A DNA stretch of 15,077 bases from NCBI GenBank assembly GCA_020848855.1, contig JADLHH010000401.1:1-15077 (forward strand), given 5' to 3'. Below, piece by piece: positions 7,655 to 14,811 of this stretch. Under the pieces are notes generated by a model. It made no database searches, had not been told where the DNA came from, and saw nothing but the letters and a program-made list of their open reading frames with translations. Positions within the stretch are counted from its first letter, which is position 1. Every line of letters begins with the position of its first letter. The translations under genes and the position numbers were made by a program. The stretch is from Anaerolineae bacterium (GTDB taxonomy: Bacteria > Chloroflexota > Anaerolineae > Aggregatilineales > Phototrophicaceae).

Positions 7655-9478
7655 TTGAACAGATCACATATTCGGTCGTTGACCGTTCTGGGGTGTGCGC
7701 TCGTCCTCGCAGGAATCTGCATCCTCGCGCTGGGAAATTACACCGTTTACGCCCAGGACGAGACGCCGCGGTTCGTCGGCGCGGACGAGTGCGCGTCGTG
7801 CCACCGGGAACTTACCCGCAACCATTCGGACAGCAATCACGCGCTGGCGCTGCAGGATGTGACGCGCGCGCGCGACAAGGACAAAATCCTCGGCGATTTT
7901 GAGCAGGACGAAGACATGCGGCTGGTGCAGTTCCCCGGCGAAGACGCGCCGCGCGCCTTCACCGCCGACGATATCGCCTACGCCGTCGGTTCGGGCGTCC
8001 ATGTGCAGCGCTACCTGTACGAAGTCGCCCGCGACGACTACCGGGTGCTGCCCGCCGAATGGAACGTCGCCGAGCAGAAATGGGAACCGTACACGCTGGC
8101 GGACGATTGGACTGCCGAAGCCTACGACTGGGAAGATAACTGTGCTTACTGCCACACCAGCGGGTTCGAGGTCGAACGCGGGCGCTGGCGGGATGACGGT
8201 GTGCAGTGTGAAAGCTGTCATGGTCCGGCGAGCGACCACGTCGACGCGGCGCGGGATGCCAGCCGCAACCCCAGCGCCGAAGAACTGGTCACTATCCGTT
8301 CTGCCATCTACCGCTCGGCTGACCCGCAGGTGTGCGGAGCGTGTCACAGCCGGGGCGAAAGCCCTGACGGGCATCCCTACCCGGCGGGTTATACGCCGGG
8401 CGCGACCCTGAGCGATTTTTACCAGCTTGTCCCCACCGACAGCGCCGATCACTGGTGGCTGTCCGGGCACGCCAGCCAGCCGAACATGCAGTACAACGAA
8501 TGGCTGACCAGCGCCCACGCTGCATCCGCCGAAGACATTCAGAAAAGCAGCTACGCGGCGGATATCTGCCTCGCGTGTCACAGCCAGGATGCCCGGCAGG
8601 TCGCCGCGCTGAATGCTCAGGTGGACGCGGGCGAACGCGCGGGCGCGCTGCTCGACGCAGTGACGGTCGGCAACGCGCAGTGGGGCGTCACCTGTACGGC
8701 GTGCCATTCGCAGCACGCCGAAACCGATCAGCCGTTCAACCTGATCGCAGAAGCCGACCAGCTCTGCGCGAGCTGTCATTCCAACCCGGAGAATATCACC
8801 GGCGTTCATCACCCGGTCGTGGAGATGTTCCAGGGCGTGTCGCTGATTGCCGGAATTGAGGGCGTGCCGGGGACGCACTTCACGATGGAAGACGGTCCCG
8901 GCTGCGTCACCTGTCACATGCAGGCGGAGCCAGTCGGGGATGGGATGCGCGCGTCGCACGGGTTCACGCCGGTGCTGCCCGGCGAGTCCGACGTGCTGCC
9001 GAGCGCCTGCGCCGGCTGTCACAGCGACCTGACGACGACCGACCTGGCGCTGCTGGTTCACGACACGCAGGACGCGGTGCGCGCGCGGCTGGCGGCGGCG
9101 CAGGCGCGGCTGGAAACGGTAGATGAGCCGGACTCTGGCACCGAAGCGGCGGACGTGTACGATCAGGTCGTCAAGGCGATTGACTTCGTCCAGAACGACG
9201 GCAGCTTTGGTATCCACAATTACGATTATGTCGATGCCCTGCTCACGAAGGCGGATCAAGACCTGTCGGCGCTGGAAGGTTCGGATGCCAGCCAGGGGCT
9301 GACGGCAACTCCCACGCCGACCGAGACGCCGTCCAGCGAGGCTGTGGTCGTGGAAACCAGCGCCGAGAGCGCCGAAGTGCCGAGCGGCATTCGCCCGGTT
9401 ACGGTGGTTGCCATCGTTTTGGTGGTCGCCATTCTATTGGTCGCTGCTTTCGCCTTTTTCCGCAAACCCGGTGCCTAG
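7655..9478 (+). CDS. Nine-heme c-type cytochrome, membrane-anchored at its C-terminus
   Basis: A 607-residue exported cytochrome with a signal peptide at 1 to about 33 (ends TVYAQ), nine CxxCH sites between Cys46 (CASCH) and Cys452 (CAGCH), then a helical segment, a Thr/Pro/Glu/Ser linker, one C-terminal helix (about 582-601) and a basic tail. Heme-site contexts such as VQCESCHGPASDHV and VTCTACHSQHA resemble the cytochrome c554-like multiheme family. The C-terminal helix would hold the heme domain on the outer face of the cytoplasmic membrane. I prefer TTG 7655 because GGAAGG lies 8 bases upstream and the signal peptide begins directly (MNRSHIRSL); GTG 7619 gives 12 more residues. Ten bases separate it from the next cytochrome. 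The role is electron transfer; the partner or substrate is not determinable. Confidence 0.9.
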   Translation: MNRSHIRSLTVLGCALVLAGICILALGNYTVYAQDETPRFVGADECASCHRELTRNHSDSNHALALQDVTRARDKDKILGDFEQDEDMRLVQFPGEDAPRAFTADDIAYAVGSGVHVQRYLYEVARDDYRVLPAEWNVAEQKWEPYTLADDWTAEAYDWEDNCAYCHTSGFEVERGRWRDDGVQCESCHGPASDHVDAARDASRNPSAEELVTIRSAIYRSADPQVCGACHSRGESPDGHPYPAGYTPGATLSDFYQLVPTDSADHWWLSGHASQPNMQYNEWLTSAHAASAEDIQKSSYAADICLACHSQDARQVAALNAQVDAGERAGALLDAVTVGNAQWGVTCTACHSQHAETDQPFNLIAEADQLCASCHSNPENITGVHHPVVEMFQGVSLIAGIEGVPGTHFTMEDGPGCVTCHMQAEPVGDGMRASHGFTPVLPGESDVLPSACAGCHSDLTTTDLALLVHDTQDAVRARLAAAQARLETVDEPDSGTEAADVYDQVVKAIDFVQNDGSFGIHNYDYVDALLTKADQDLSALEGSDASQGLTATPTPTETPSSEAVVVETSAESAEVPSGIRPVTVVAIVLVVAILLVAAFAFFRKPGA

Positions 9479-9488
9479 GAGATTGTTG

Positions 9489-10688
9489 ATGACCATGACC
9501 ACTCGACGTTTCGCACTCGTCAAGCTGGTGCTGGTGACGGGAATTCTCCTGGTCATGAGCGGGCTGTTGATGCTTGGGGTGGCGTCGGCGCAGGACGGCG
9601 CGCCGACCGCTGAAACGACGCCTGAACCGGCTGCAACGCAGCCAGAGGCTCCTCCTTTAGCCGAGGGCGAAGCGCCGTCCAACGCTTACTGCCTGCTGTG
9701 CCACGCGCAGCCGGGGATGACGTGGACGCTGCCGAGCGGTGAAACGCTGTCGCTGACGGTCGATGCGTCGATAATTGCCGGTTCGGTGCATGGCACGGCG
9801 AACGAACACGGCGCGCTGCAGTGCGTCGACTGCCATACCGAACAACGCTTCCCGCACCAGCCGCAAACGGCGCAGACCGTGCGCGAGTACCAGCTTGAGC
9901 GCTATGCATCGTGCCGGAACTGCCACGAAGACCAGTACACAGACCAGCAGGACAGTGTCCACGCCGCCGCCATCGACGCCGGGACGCTGGAAGCGGCGAC
10001 CTGTGTGGATTGTCACGGCGGGCACGACATTCAGCCGCCGGACGTGCCGCGCCAGCGCATTTCGCTGACGTGCGGCAAGTGTCACGGGGCGATTTTCGAA
10101 CTGTACCGCACCAGCGTGCATGGCGAGGCGCTGCTTGGGGAGGGCAACCCCGACGTGCCGACCTGCATCGACTGTCACGGCGTCCACAACATCAGCGACC
10201 CGACGACGGCGCTGTTCCGCGTGCGCTCGCCTGAACTGTGCGCCGGATGCCATACCGACCCGCAGTTGATGGACAAGTACGGCATCACCACCAACGTGCT
10301 CGACAGCTACCTGACCGATTTCCACGGCACGACGGTCGCGCTGTTCGAGCAGGAAGACCCGAACGTGGCGACCAACAAGGCGGTGTGCTACGACTGTCAC
10401 GGCGTCCACGACATTCAGCGCGTCGATGCCAGTAACAGCCGGGTGGTGCGCGAAAACCTGCTGACGACGTGCCGCCAGTGTCACCCCGACGCGACCGCCG
10501 ACTTCCCGGATGCGTGGGTCGGGCACTTCCCGCCGACGCTGGAATCGCACCCGCTGCTGTTCGTCGTCAACCTGTTCTACTCGATCCTGATCCCGGTCGT
10601 GATAGGCGGGTTCATCTTCCTGGTGCTGACCGATATCATCCGGCGCGCCCGAGGTCGGCTGCGACGCGGCGAGAAGGCTGGAGAGTAG
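9489..10688 (+). CDS. Nine-heme c-type cytochrome with C-terminal membrane helix
   Basis: A 399-residue exported cytochrome: signal peptide (1 to about 35, ending VASAQ), a Pro/Glu/Thr linker, nine CxxCH sites from Cys68 (CLLCH) to Cys328 (CRQCH), and one helix (about 356-378) followed by a basic cytoplasmic tail. Three repeats of C-x-DCHG-x-H-(D/N)-I suggest internal duplication of a two-heme unit. ATG 9489 is fixed by AGGAGA 6 bases upstream, overlapping the previous stop; an upstream in-frame ATG at 9408 is inside the previous gene. The cytochrome b gene starts 3 bases after the stop, so the two are probably subunits of one complex. Nine c hemes plus a diheme b protein is the complement described for Geobacter CbcL, there as one polypeptide. 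Confidence 0.92.
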   Translation: MTMTTRRFALVKLVLVTGILLVMSGLLMLGVASAQDGAPTAETTPEPAATQPEAPPLAEGEAPSNAYCLLCHAQPGMTWTLPSGETLSLTVDASIIAGSVHGTANEHGALQCVDCHTEQRFPHQPQTAQTVREYQLERYASCRNCHEDQYTDQQDSVHAAAIDAGTLEAATCVDCHGGHDIQPPDVPRQRISLTCGKCHGAIFELYRTSVHGEALLGEGNPDVPTCIDCHGVHNISDPTTALFRVRSPELCAGCHTDPQLMDKYGITTNVLDSYLTDFHGTTVALFEQEDPNVATNKAVCYDCHGVHDIQRVDASNSRVVRENLLTTCRQCHPDATADFPDAWVGHFPPTLESHPLLFVVNLFYSILIPVVIGGFIFLVLTDIIRRARGRLRRGEKAGE

Positions 10689-10691
10689 ACC

Positions 10692-11801
10692 ATGGCGCAA
10701 CAGGCGCAATCCACTGAACAGTACAAGCGCTTCGAGCCAAGCCAGCGCATGGAGCACATCATCCTGCTGGTGACATTCACTGGGCTGGCAATCACCGGGC
10801 TGCCGCAGAAGTATGCCGCTCACGAATGGGCGAAGACTGTGATTCAACTGCTGGGCGGCATCGAAAGCGTCCGCATCATCCACCGCTTTCTGGCGACGCT
10901 GCTGCTTGCCGAGGCGATCTATCACGGCGGGGTGATCAGCTACAAGCTGTACGTGCTGGGGCGGCGGGCGACGATGATCCCCGGACCGCGCGACCTGTTC
11001 GACGTGCTGAACTGGATCGGCTACAACCTGGGATTTCGCAAGGAACACCCGCACCTGCCGCGCTACAACTTTGGCGAGAAAGCCGAGTATCTGGCGGTGG
11101 TGTGGGGCACGATTCTAATGGCGATCACCGGCTTCATGATGTGGAATCCGATCGCGACGACCACCGTCATCTCTGGGACGACCGTCCCGGCGGCGCGGGC
11201 GGCGCACGGCGCCGAAGCGCTGCTGGCGGTGCTGGCGATCATCATCTGGCACATGTACAACGTGCATCTCAAGCGCTTCAACCGCAGCATGTTCACCGGC
11301 AAGCTCTCGAAAGCGGCGATGGAAGAGGAACACGCCGAAGAACTCGACCACATGAACAACGGCGAAGCCGAATTCGTGCTGCCGCCGGAAGTCATCGCCA
11401 GGCGCAAGCGCCGGTTCTGGCCCTACGCGGTCGTGATGACCGTCGTGCTGACGACGGGGCTGATCTGGTTCGTGACGTTTGAGGACACGGCGATCACGAC
11501 CGTGCCGCGCCAGAAGATCGTCGTGTTCGAGCCGCAGGTCACGCTGGAAGCGGGCGATCCGACGACCGGCGCGGCGATTTGGCCGACGCTGCGCTGCGCC
11601 CGGTGTCACGGCGACGACGCCAACGGCGGCGGCGATGGTCCGTCGCTGCGCGGGCTGACGCTGGATTTCGACACTTTCTACCGGCAGGTTCGCAGCGGCG
11701 TGCCGGACAAAATGCCAGCGTTCAGCGCGGAAGAAATCCCCGATGCGTACCTGCTTCACCTATGGTCGTGGCTGAAAGAGCCGATGGCGACGAGTTCCTG
11801 A
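10692..11801 (+). CDS. Diheme cytochrome b (FdnI/thiosulfate-reductase type) fused to a monoheme cytochrome c
   Basis: A 369-residue membrane protein. The N-terminal part has four helices (about 20-37, 62-87, 130-150, 170-192) with histidines placed as b-heme ligands: His22 (RMEHIIL), His64 (IIHRFLA), His171 (AAHGAEALL), and His186 or His191 (WHMYNVHL), as in the Ni-hydrogenase/formate dehydrogenase cytochrome b family. A charged loop leads to a fifth helix (about 240-256), then a cytochrome c domain with CARCH (Cys302-His306) and a likely Met axial ligand in DKMPAF. The fusion gives a path from membrane hemes b to a surface heme c. GGAG 8 bases upstream supports the ATG. It is the last gene of the cytochrome operon, followed by an intrinsic terminator. 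A quinol-oxidising or quinone-reducing role is inference from the family. Confidence 0.9.
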   Translation: MAQQAQSTEQYKRFEPSQRMEHIILLVTFTGLAITGLPQKYAAHEWAKTVIQLLGGIESVRIIHRFLATLLLAEAIYHGGVISYKLYVLGRRATMIPGPRDLFDVLNWIGYNLGFRKEHPHLPRYNFGEKAEYLAVVWGTILMAITGFMMWNPIATTTVISGTTVPAARAAHGAEALLAVLAIIIWHMYNVHLKRFNRSMFTGKLSKAAMEEEHAEELDHMNNGEAEFVLPPEVIARRKRRFWPYAVVMTVVLTTGLIWFVTFEDTAITTVPRQKIVVFEPQVTLEAGDPTTGAAIWPTLRCARCHGDDANGGGDGPSLRGLTLDFDTFYRQVRSGVPDKMPAFSAEEIPDAYLLHLWSWLKEPMATSS

Positions 11802-11807
11802 CGACAG

Positions 11808-11840
11808 AACAGCGGGTATGATGCCCGCTGTTTTTATTAT
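11808..11840 (+). terminator. Intrinsic terminator of the cytochrome operon
   Basis: A nine-base-pair stem AACAGCGGG / CCCGCTGTT with a seven-base loop is followed directly by TTTTTATTAT. It begins 7 bases after the cytochrome b/c stop. A classic rho-independent terminator on the plus strand. Confidence 0.92.
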
Positions 11841-11880
11841 GGTCAAAACGTAATTTATGCCGCAATATGAATCGCAGGGG

Positions 11881-11906
11881 GATCAATTGCATGGCATCCG
11901 GTGACA
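11881..11906. repeat. Intergenic repeat, copy 1
   Basis: GATCA and ATGGCATCCGGTGACA in this stretch recur at 14631-14654 as GATCA and ATGGTCATCCGGTGACA. The 12-base core CATCCGGTGACA is identical. This copy lies between the cytochrome operon terminator and the facing terminator of the small minus-strand gene. Function unknown. Confidence 0.5.
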
Positions 11907-11954
11907 ATCGGCACCTGATGAAATGGGGTATCTCGCCGAAAACTTAGATAGACG

Positions 11955-11985
11955 AAAACACCGCCGGGCGGTTGCCCAACGGTGT
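11955..11985 (-). terminator. Intrinsic terminator of the small membrane-protein gene
   Basis: Read on the minus strand, a 12-base-pair stem (ACACCG, two G-T pairs, GGGC) closes on the loop AACC and is followed by TTTTCGTC. It sits 55 bases downstream of the stop of the 51-codon gene and supports that gene being a separate transcript. Confidence 0.85.
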
Positions 11986-12039
11986 CGTTCAGAAGCGGCG
12001 GTTCGCGCCTGGATGAGGCGGGCGCGTCGTATTCCGAAA

Positions 12040-12195
12040 TCAGGCGTGCTTGCTCAGTTCGTTCCGCACCGCGTCTTCGCGCTTGGACTGCCAGCGGTCA
12101 ACCAGGATGCCGAGGGTGATCAGGATGAGGACCGGGACACCGATGCGAACCAGGAAAAGTGCCGCCACGCTGATGATAGTGAGTAACTGCTCCAT
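12040..12195 (-). CDS. 51-residue single-helix membrane protein, unidentified
   Basis: A small gene on the minus strand. The start is fixed by GGAGG 5 bases before the ATG (12195-12193). The protein begins MEQLLTIISVAALFLV, continues with RIGVPVLILITLGILVDRW, and ends with a charged amphipathic tail (QSKREDAVRNELSKHA). One long hydrophobic stretch covers residues 4-32, interrupted by Arg17 and Pro21. GC-rich third positions, a good ribosome site and a dedicated downstream terminator argue that it is real. I do not recognise the family; small proteins with an R-x-G-x-P membrane helix may be a recurring neighbour of energy-metabolism genes in this group, but that is recollection. It is transcribed divergently from the kinase at 12303 and could be a small subunit or regulator of a membrane complex. 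Confidence 0.75.
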   Translation of the reverse strand: MEQLLTIISVAALFLVRIGVPVLILITLGILVDRWQSKREDAVRNELSKHA

Positions 12196-12302
12196 GTTGT
12201 CCTCCGTTGAACCTCTGTGTCATCGTTTGATCTCAGGGTATCAAATGCGGCGGGGGTTCGTAAATCTGGTGAGAACCCTAGTCCATATAGGGTGTTTGAC
12301 CC
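12196..12302. promoter_or_regulatory. Divergent control region with two dyads
   Basis: The 107 bases between the small membrane-protein gene and the seven-helix kinase gene hold two perfect dyads: TTTGAT-N8-ATCAAA at 12226-12245 and ACCCTA-N7-TAGGGT at 12275-12293. The first has FNR-like half sites but 8 bases between them instead of 4. The second overlaps the kinase ribosome site. No clear -35/-10 pair was found for either direction. Confidence 0.45.
12275..12293 (+). repeat. Inverted repeat covering the kinase Shine-Dalgarno sequence
   Basis: ACCCTA-N7-TAGGGT. The right arm contains AGGGT of the ribosome site AGGGTG that lies 8 bases before ATG 12303. As RNA it could fold and hide the ribosome site; as DNA it could be an operator for a LuxR-type regulator, many of which bind short inverted repeats. 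Confidence 0.45.
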
Positions 12303-13961
12303 ATGCTGCCGGAATTCCTTTGCACCACGCCGTGCGTGGCGCTAGCGTCTGAAGCGAGCGAAACGATCTTTTCCGTCCCGTGGGAAGAAGCGCTGATCAT
12401 CATCTTCTTCTTCTACGGGCTGGCGTTCTATTCGATGGGGCTGGCGCTGTTCGTCGAGTCCGGGCGGGCGTCCGAACTCGGCTTCGCGCGGTCGATGCGG
12501 CTGCTGGCGGGCTTCGGGATGCTGCACGGCATCCACGAGTGGATCGACATGATCGACCAGGGAGTCGCGGTCTATCATCACCTGCCGATCTATACGTGGC
12601 TGATGTGGCTGCGGCTGGCGATTCTGGTCACGTCGTTTCTGTCGCTGCTGCTGTTCGGCGAGCAGCTATTGGGGCAGGCGAACGTGATTCGCAAGCCGTA
12701 CTGGCGCATCACCGCCGGGGCGACGCTCTGGTACGCCATTTCGTGCATCGTGGTGCGCGTCACCTATAACCTGGACGATACCAACTGGCTGCAAGCCGCC
12801 GACGTACTGGCGCGCTACATTCTGGGCATTACCAGCGGGCTGCTGGCGTGCTGGGCGCTGTGGCGGCAGCGGGTGATCTTCCGCGAGCGCGGCATGGACT
12901 TGTTCGTCCGCGACCTGACACTGGCGGCAATCGCGCTGGCGCTGTACGGCGTGGTCGGGCAGTTCTTCGCCCAGCCGAGCATGATCTTCCCGTCGAGCCT
13001 GATCAACAGCGACGTATTCCAAAGCCTGCTCGGCTTTCCGATCCAGCTTTTCCGGGCGGTGACGGCGGCGGTGGTGGCGGTTTCGATGATCCGCGTGCTG
13101 CGGGCGCTGGAAGTCGAGAACGAGCAGCGCATGAGCGCCATCGAGCGGGCGCGGCTGGAAGCCGAAGCTCAGAGCCGCGAAGAACTCGCCCGCCTGAATG
13201 CCGAACTGCAGGATGCCAACCGCGAGACGGCGCGGCTGCTGCGGGAACTCCAGCAGCGCGACGCCGTGCGCGGCGAGCTGCTGCAGCGCATCACCAAAGC
13301 GCAGGAAGCCGAACGGCGGCGTATCGCCCGCGAGCTTCACGACGAGACCGGGCAGGCGCTGACCGGGCTGGCGCTGGGGCTGCGCGGGCTAGCGAGCCAG
13401 ACGAGCGCTCCATGCGAAGCGATGAAGGGCAGGCTCGAAGTGTTGGAAGGCATGGCGACCCGTTCGCTGGGCGAACTCCGCCACCTGATCAACGACCTGC
13501 GCCCGCCGCAGCTTGACGACATGGGGCTGGCGGCGGCGCTGCGCTGGCTGGTTGACCGTTTCCAGACCGGCGACAAGCCGCAGTTGAAGCTGGAAGTGCG
13601 CGGCGCGGCTTATCCGCTGCCTTCGGAAGTGGAGACGACGCTGTTTCGCATCGCCCAGGAGGGGCTAAACAACGCTATCAAACATTCGCAGGCGGATCAA
13701 ATCTGGGTGACACTGGATTACCGCGACGGCGTCGCGCTCACGGTAGGCGACGACGGCAAGGGGTTCGACCCGGAAGCCGCGATGACACCCAGCAATATGC
13801 GCACGTCGTGGGGGTTGATCGGCATTCAGGAGCGCACCAATCTGATCAACGCGGCGCTCACGCTCCAGTCCGCGCCGGGGGGCGGCACGATATTCACGGT
13901 GCGTCTGAACAAACCGCAGGCTATGGAGGTGTCGGATGCCGATCAAAGTGCTGATCGTTGA
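12303..13961 (+). CDS. Sensor histidine kinase with seven-helix membrane sensor and HisKA_3 domain
   Basis: A 552-residue kinase. Seven hydrophobic helices (about 29-51, 63-84, 95-120, 131-151, 166-186, 201-222, 243-265) form an integral membrane sensor without a large outer domain. The second helix carries HGIHEW (His75, His78) and the next loop has His92/His93, possible metal or heme ligands. A coiled coil (about 270-330) leads to HisKA_3 with phospho-acceptor His346 in RELHDETGQAL, then an ATPase domain with LNNAIKH (N box), GDDGKGF and WGLIGIQER. AGGGTG 8 bases upstream supports ATG 12303. The last 26 bases overlap the start of the regulator gene, so the two are translationally coupled. 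The signal is unknown; a membrane-borne sensor may read redox or quinone state (inference). Confidence 0.9.
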   Translation: MLPEFLCTTPCVALASEASETIFSVPWEEALIIIFFFYGLAFYSMGLALFVESGRASELGFARSMRLLAGFGMLHGIHEWIDMIDQGVAVYHHLPIYTWLMWLRLAILVTSFLSLLLFGEQLLGQANVIRKPYWRITAGATLWYAISCIVVRVTYNLDDTNWLQAADVLARYILGITSGLLACWALWRQRVIFRERGMDLFVRDLTLAAIALALYGVVGQFFAQPSMIFPSSLINSDVFQSLLGFPIQLFRAVTAAVVAVSMIRVLRALEVENEQRMSAIERARLEAEAQSREELARLNAELQDANRETARLLRELQQRDAVRGELLQRITKAQEAERRRIARELHDETGQALTGLALGLRGLASQTSAPCEAMKGRLEVLEGMATRSLGELRHLINDLRPPQLDDMGLAAALRWLVDRFQTGDKPQLKLEVRGAAYPLPSEVETTLFRIAQEGLNNAIKHSQADQIWVTLDYRDGVALTVGDDGKGFDPEAAMTPSNMRTSWGLIGIQERTNLINAALTLQSAPGGGTIFTVRLNKPQAMEVSDADQSADR

Positions 13962-14595
13962 CGATCATGCGGTGGTGCGCGCGGGGATACGGATGCTGCT
14001 GGAAAGCGACCCGGAACTGGAGATCGTCGGGGAAGGCGAGAACGGCGACGATGCTATCCGCCTGACGCAGTCGCTTTCGCCCGACGTAGTGCTAATGGAC
14101 GTGACGATGCCCGGCGTCGACGGTGTGGAAGCCACTCAGCGTATCAAGCGGCTGGCGTCGCCCCCGGCGGTGTTGGCGCTGTCGATTCACGAGGGCACAG
14201 ATTACTTCTTCCACATGCTGCAAGCCGGCGCTTCCGGCTACGTGCCGAAACGCGCCGCCCCCGAAGAACTGCTGCGGGCGATCCACGCCGTCGCGCAGGG
14301 GAACGTGTTTCTGGAGCCGAGCGTCGCCAAAGATATCGTCTCGGATTACCTCAGCCGCGTGCAGGATGGGCGTGAACACGACAGCTACGACGGGCTGACC
14401 GAGCGCGAGCGCGAAATCCTCACGTATATCGCCGAGGACGCGACCAATATGGCGATTGCCAACACGCTCAACATCTCGGTCAACACGGTCGAGCGCCACC
14501 GCGAAAATATCATGCGCAAGCTCAACCTGCATACCCGCACCGAACTGGTGAAATACGCCATCCGTAAGGGGCTAATCTCGCTCGACGATGTTTGA
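13936..14595 (+). CDS. LuxR/NarL-family response regulator
   Basis: A 219-residue regulator, partner of the overlapping kinase. Receiver domain: acidic pair Asp9/Asp10, phospho-acceptor Asp55 in [10 protein letters not shown], the switch residue in LALSIHEG (Ser instead of the usual Thr at the switch, a conservative change), and the conserved lysine in GYVPKRA. The GerE helix-turn-helix is at about 152-208 ([28 protein letters not shown]). GGAGG is 6 bases before the ATG, inside the kinase coding sequence. The dyads at 12226-12293 before its own operon and the region before the cytochrome at 14812 are candidate targets. No terminator is seen after it. Confidence 0.93.
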   Translation: MPIKVLIVDDHAVVRAGIRMLLESDPELEIVGEGENGDDAIRLTQSLSPDVVLMDVTMPGVDGVEATQRIKRLASPPAVLALSIHEGTDYFFHMLQAGASGYVPKRAAPEELLRAIHAVAQGNVFLEPSVAKDIVSDYLSRVQDGREHDSYDGLTEREREILTYIAEDATNMAIANTLNISVNTVERHRENIMRKLNLHTRTELVKYAIRKGLISLDDV

Positions 14596-14811
14596 GGGCG
14601 AGTTCTACCTGCCGGGCGTGAAACGGTGACGATCATAATGGTCATCCGGTGACACTTCCCTTTGGTGACAGATGCATACGTGGCGTAAGATGCGGAATAG
14701 GGACGACCTGCGTCCGCATATTCACATATTGACGCGCGCGGATTTCGTTACGACGGGCGTCGTGAATTTCTCAGGGGGAACGCAGCAGCGCATTTACTTA
14801 GACGGGTTCTC
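14596..14811. promoter_or_regulatory. Intergenic region upstream of the last cytochrome gene, with repeated GGTGAC
   Basis: About 216 bases. GGTGAC occurs three times in direct orientation at 14625, 14648 and 14664. A weak promoter-like pair, TTGGTG at 14662-14667 and TAAGAT at 14686-14691 with an 18-base spacer, overlaps the third copy. The distance to the cytochrome start leaves a leader of about 110 bases. This is the only place a promoter for the right-hand cytochrome gene could lie, unless it is read through from the regulator gene. Confidence 0.35.
14631..14654. repeat. Intergenic repeat, copy 2
   Basis: Matches 11881-11906: GATCA at the left, ATGG(T) and the identical core CATCCGGTGACA at the right, with two small indels. 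The core contains the second GGTGAC of this region, and the bases GTCA-TCCGG-TGAC inside it form a short dyad. Confidence 0.5.

Noticed and set aside
9408..9488. Upstream ATG for the second nine-heme cytochrome
   Set aside because: It lies inside the previous gene, gives an unlikely N-terminus, and ATG 9489 has a well-placed AGGAGA and a clean signal peptide.
11891..11947. An 18-codon frame with AGGGGG upstream (starts MASGDNRHL)
   Set aside because: Too short to support, lies between two facing terminators, and the shared repeat in it is in a different frame in its second copy, so that similarity is not coding.
11923..12186. An 87-codon plus-strand frame
   Set aside because: Arg/Asp-rich, no ribosome site, overlaps the minus-strand terminator and is the shadow of the 51-codon gene.
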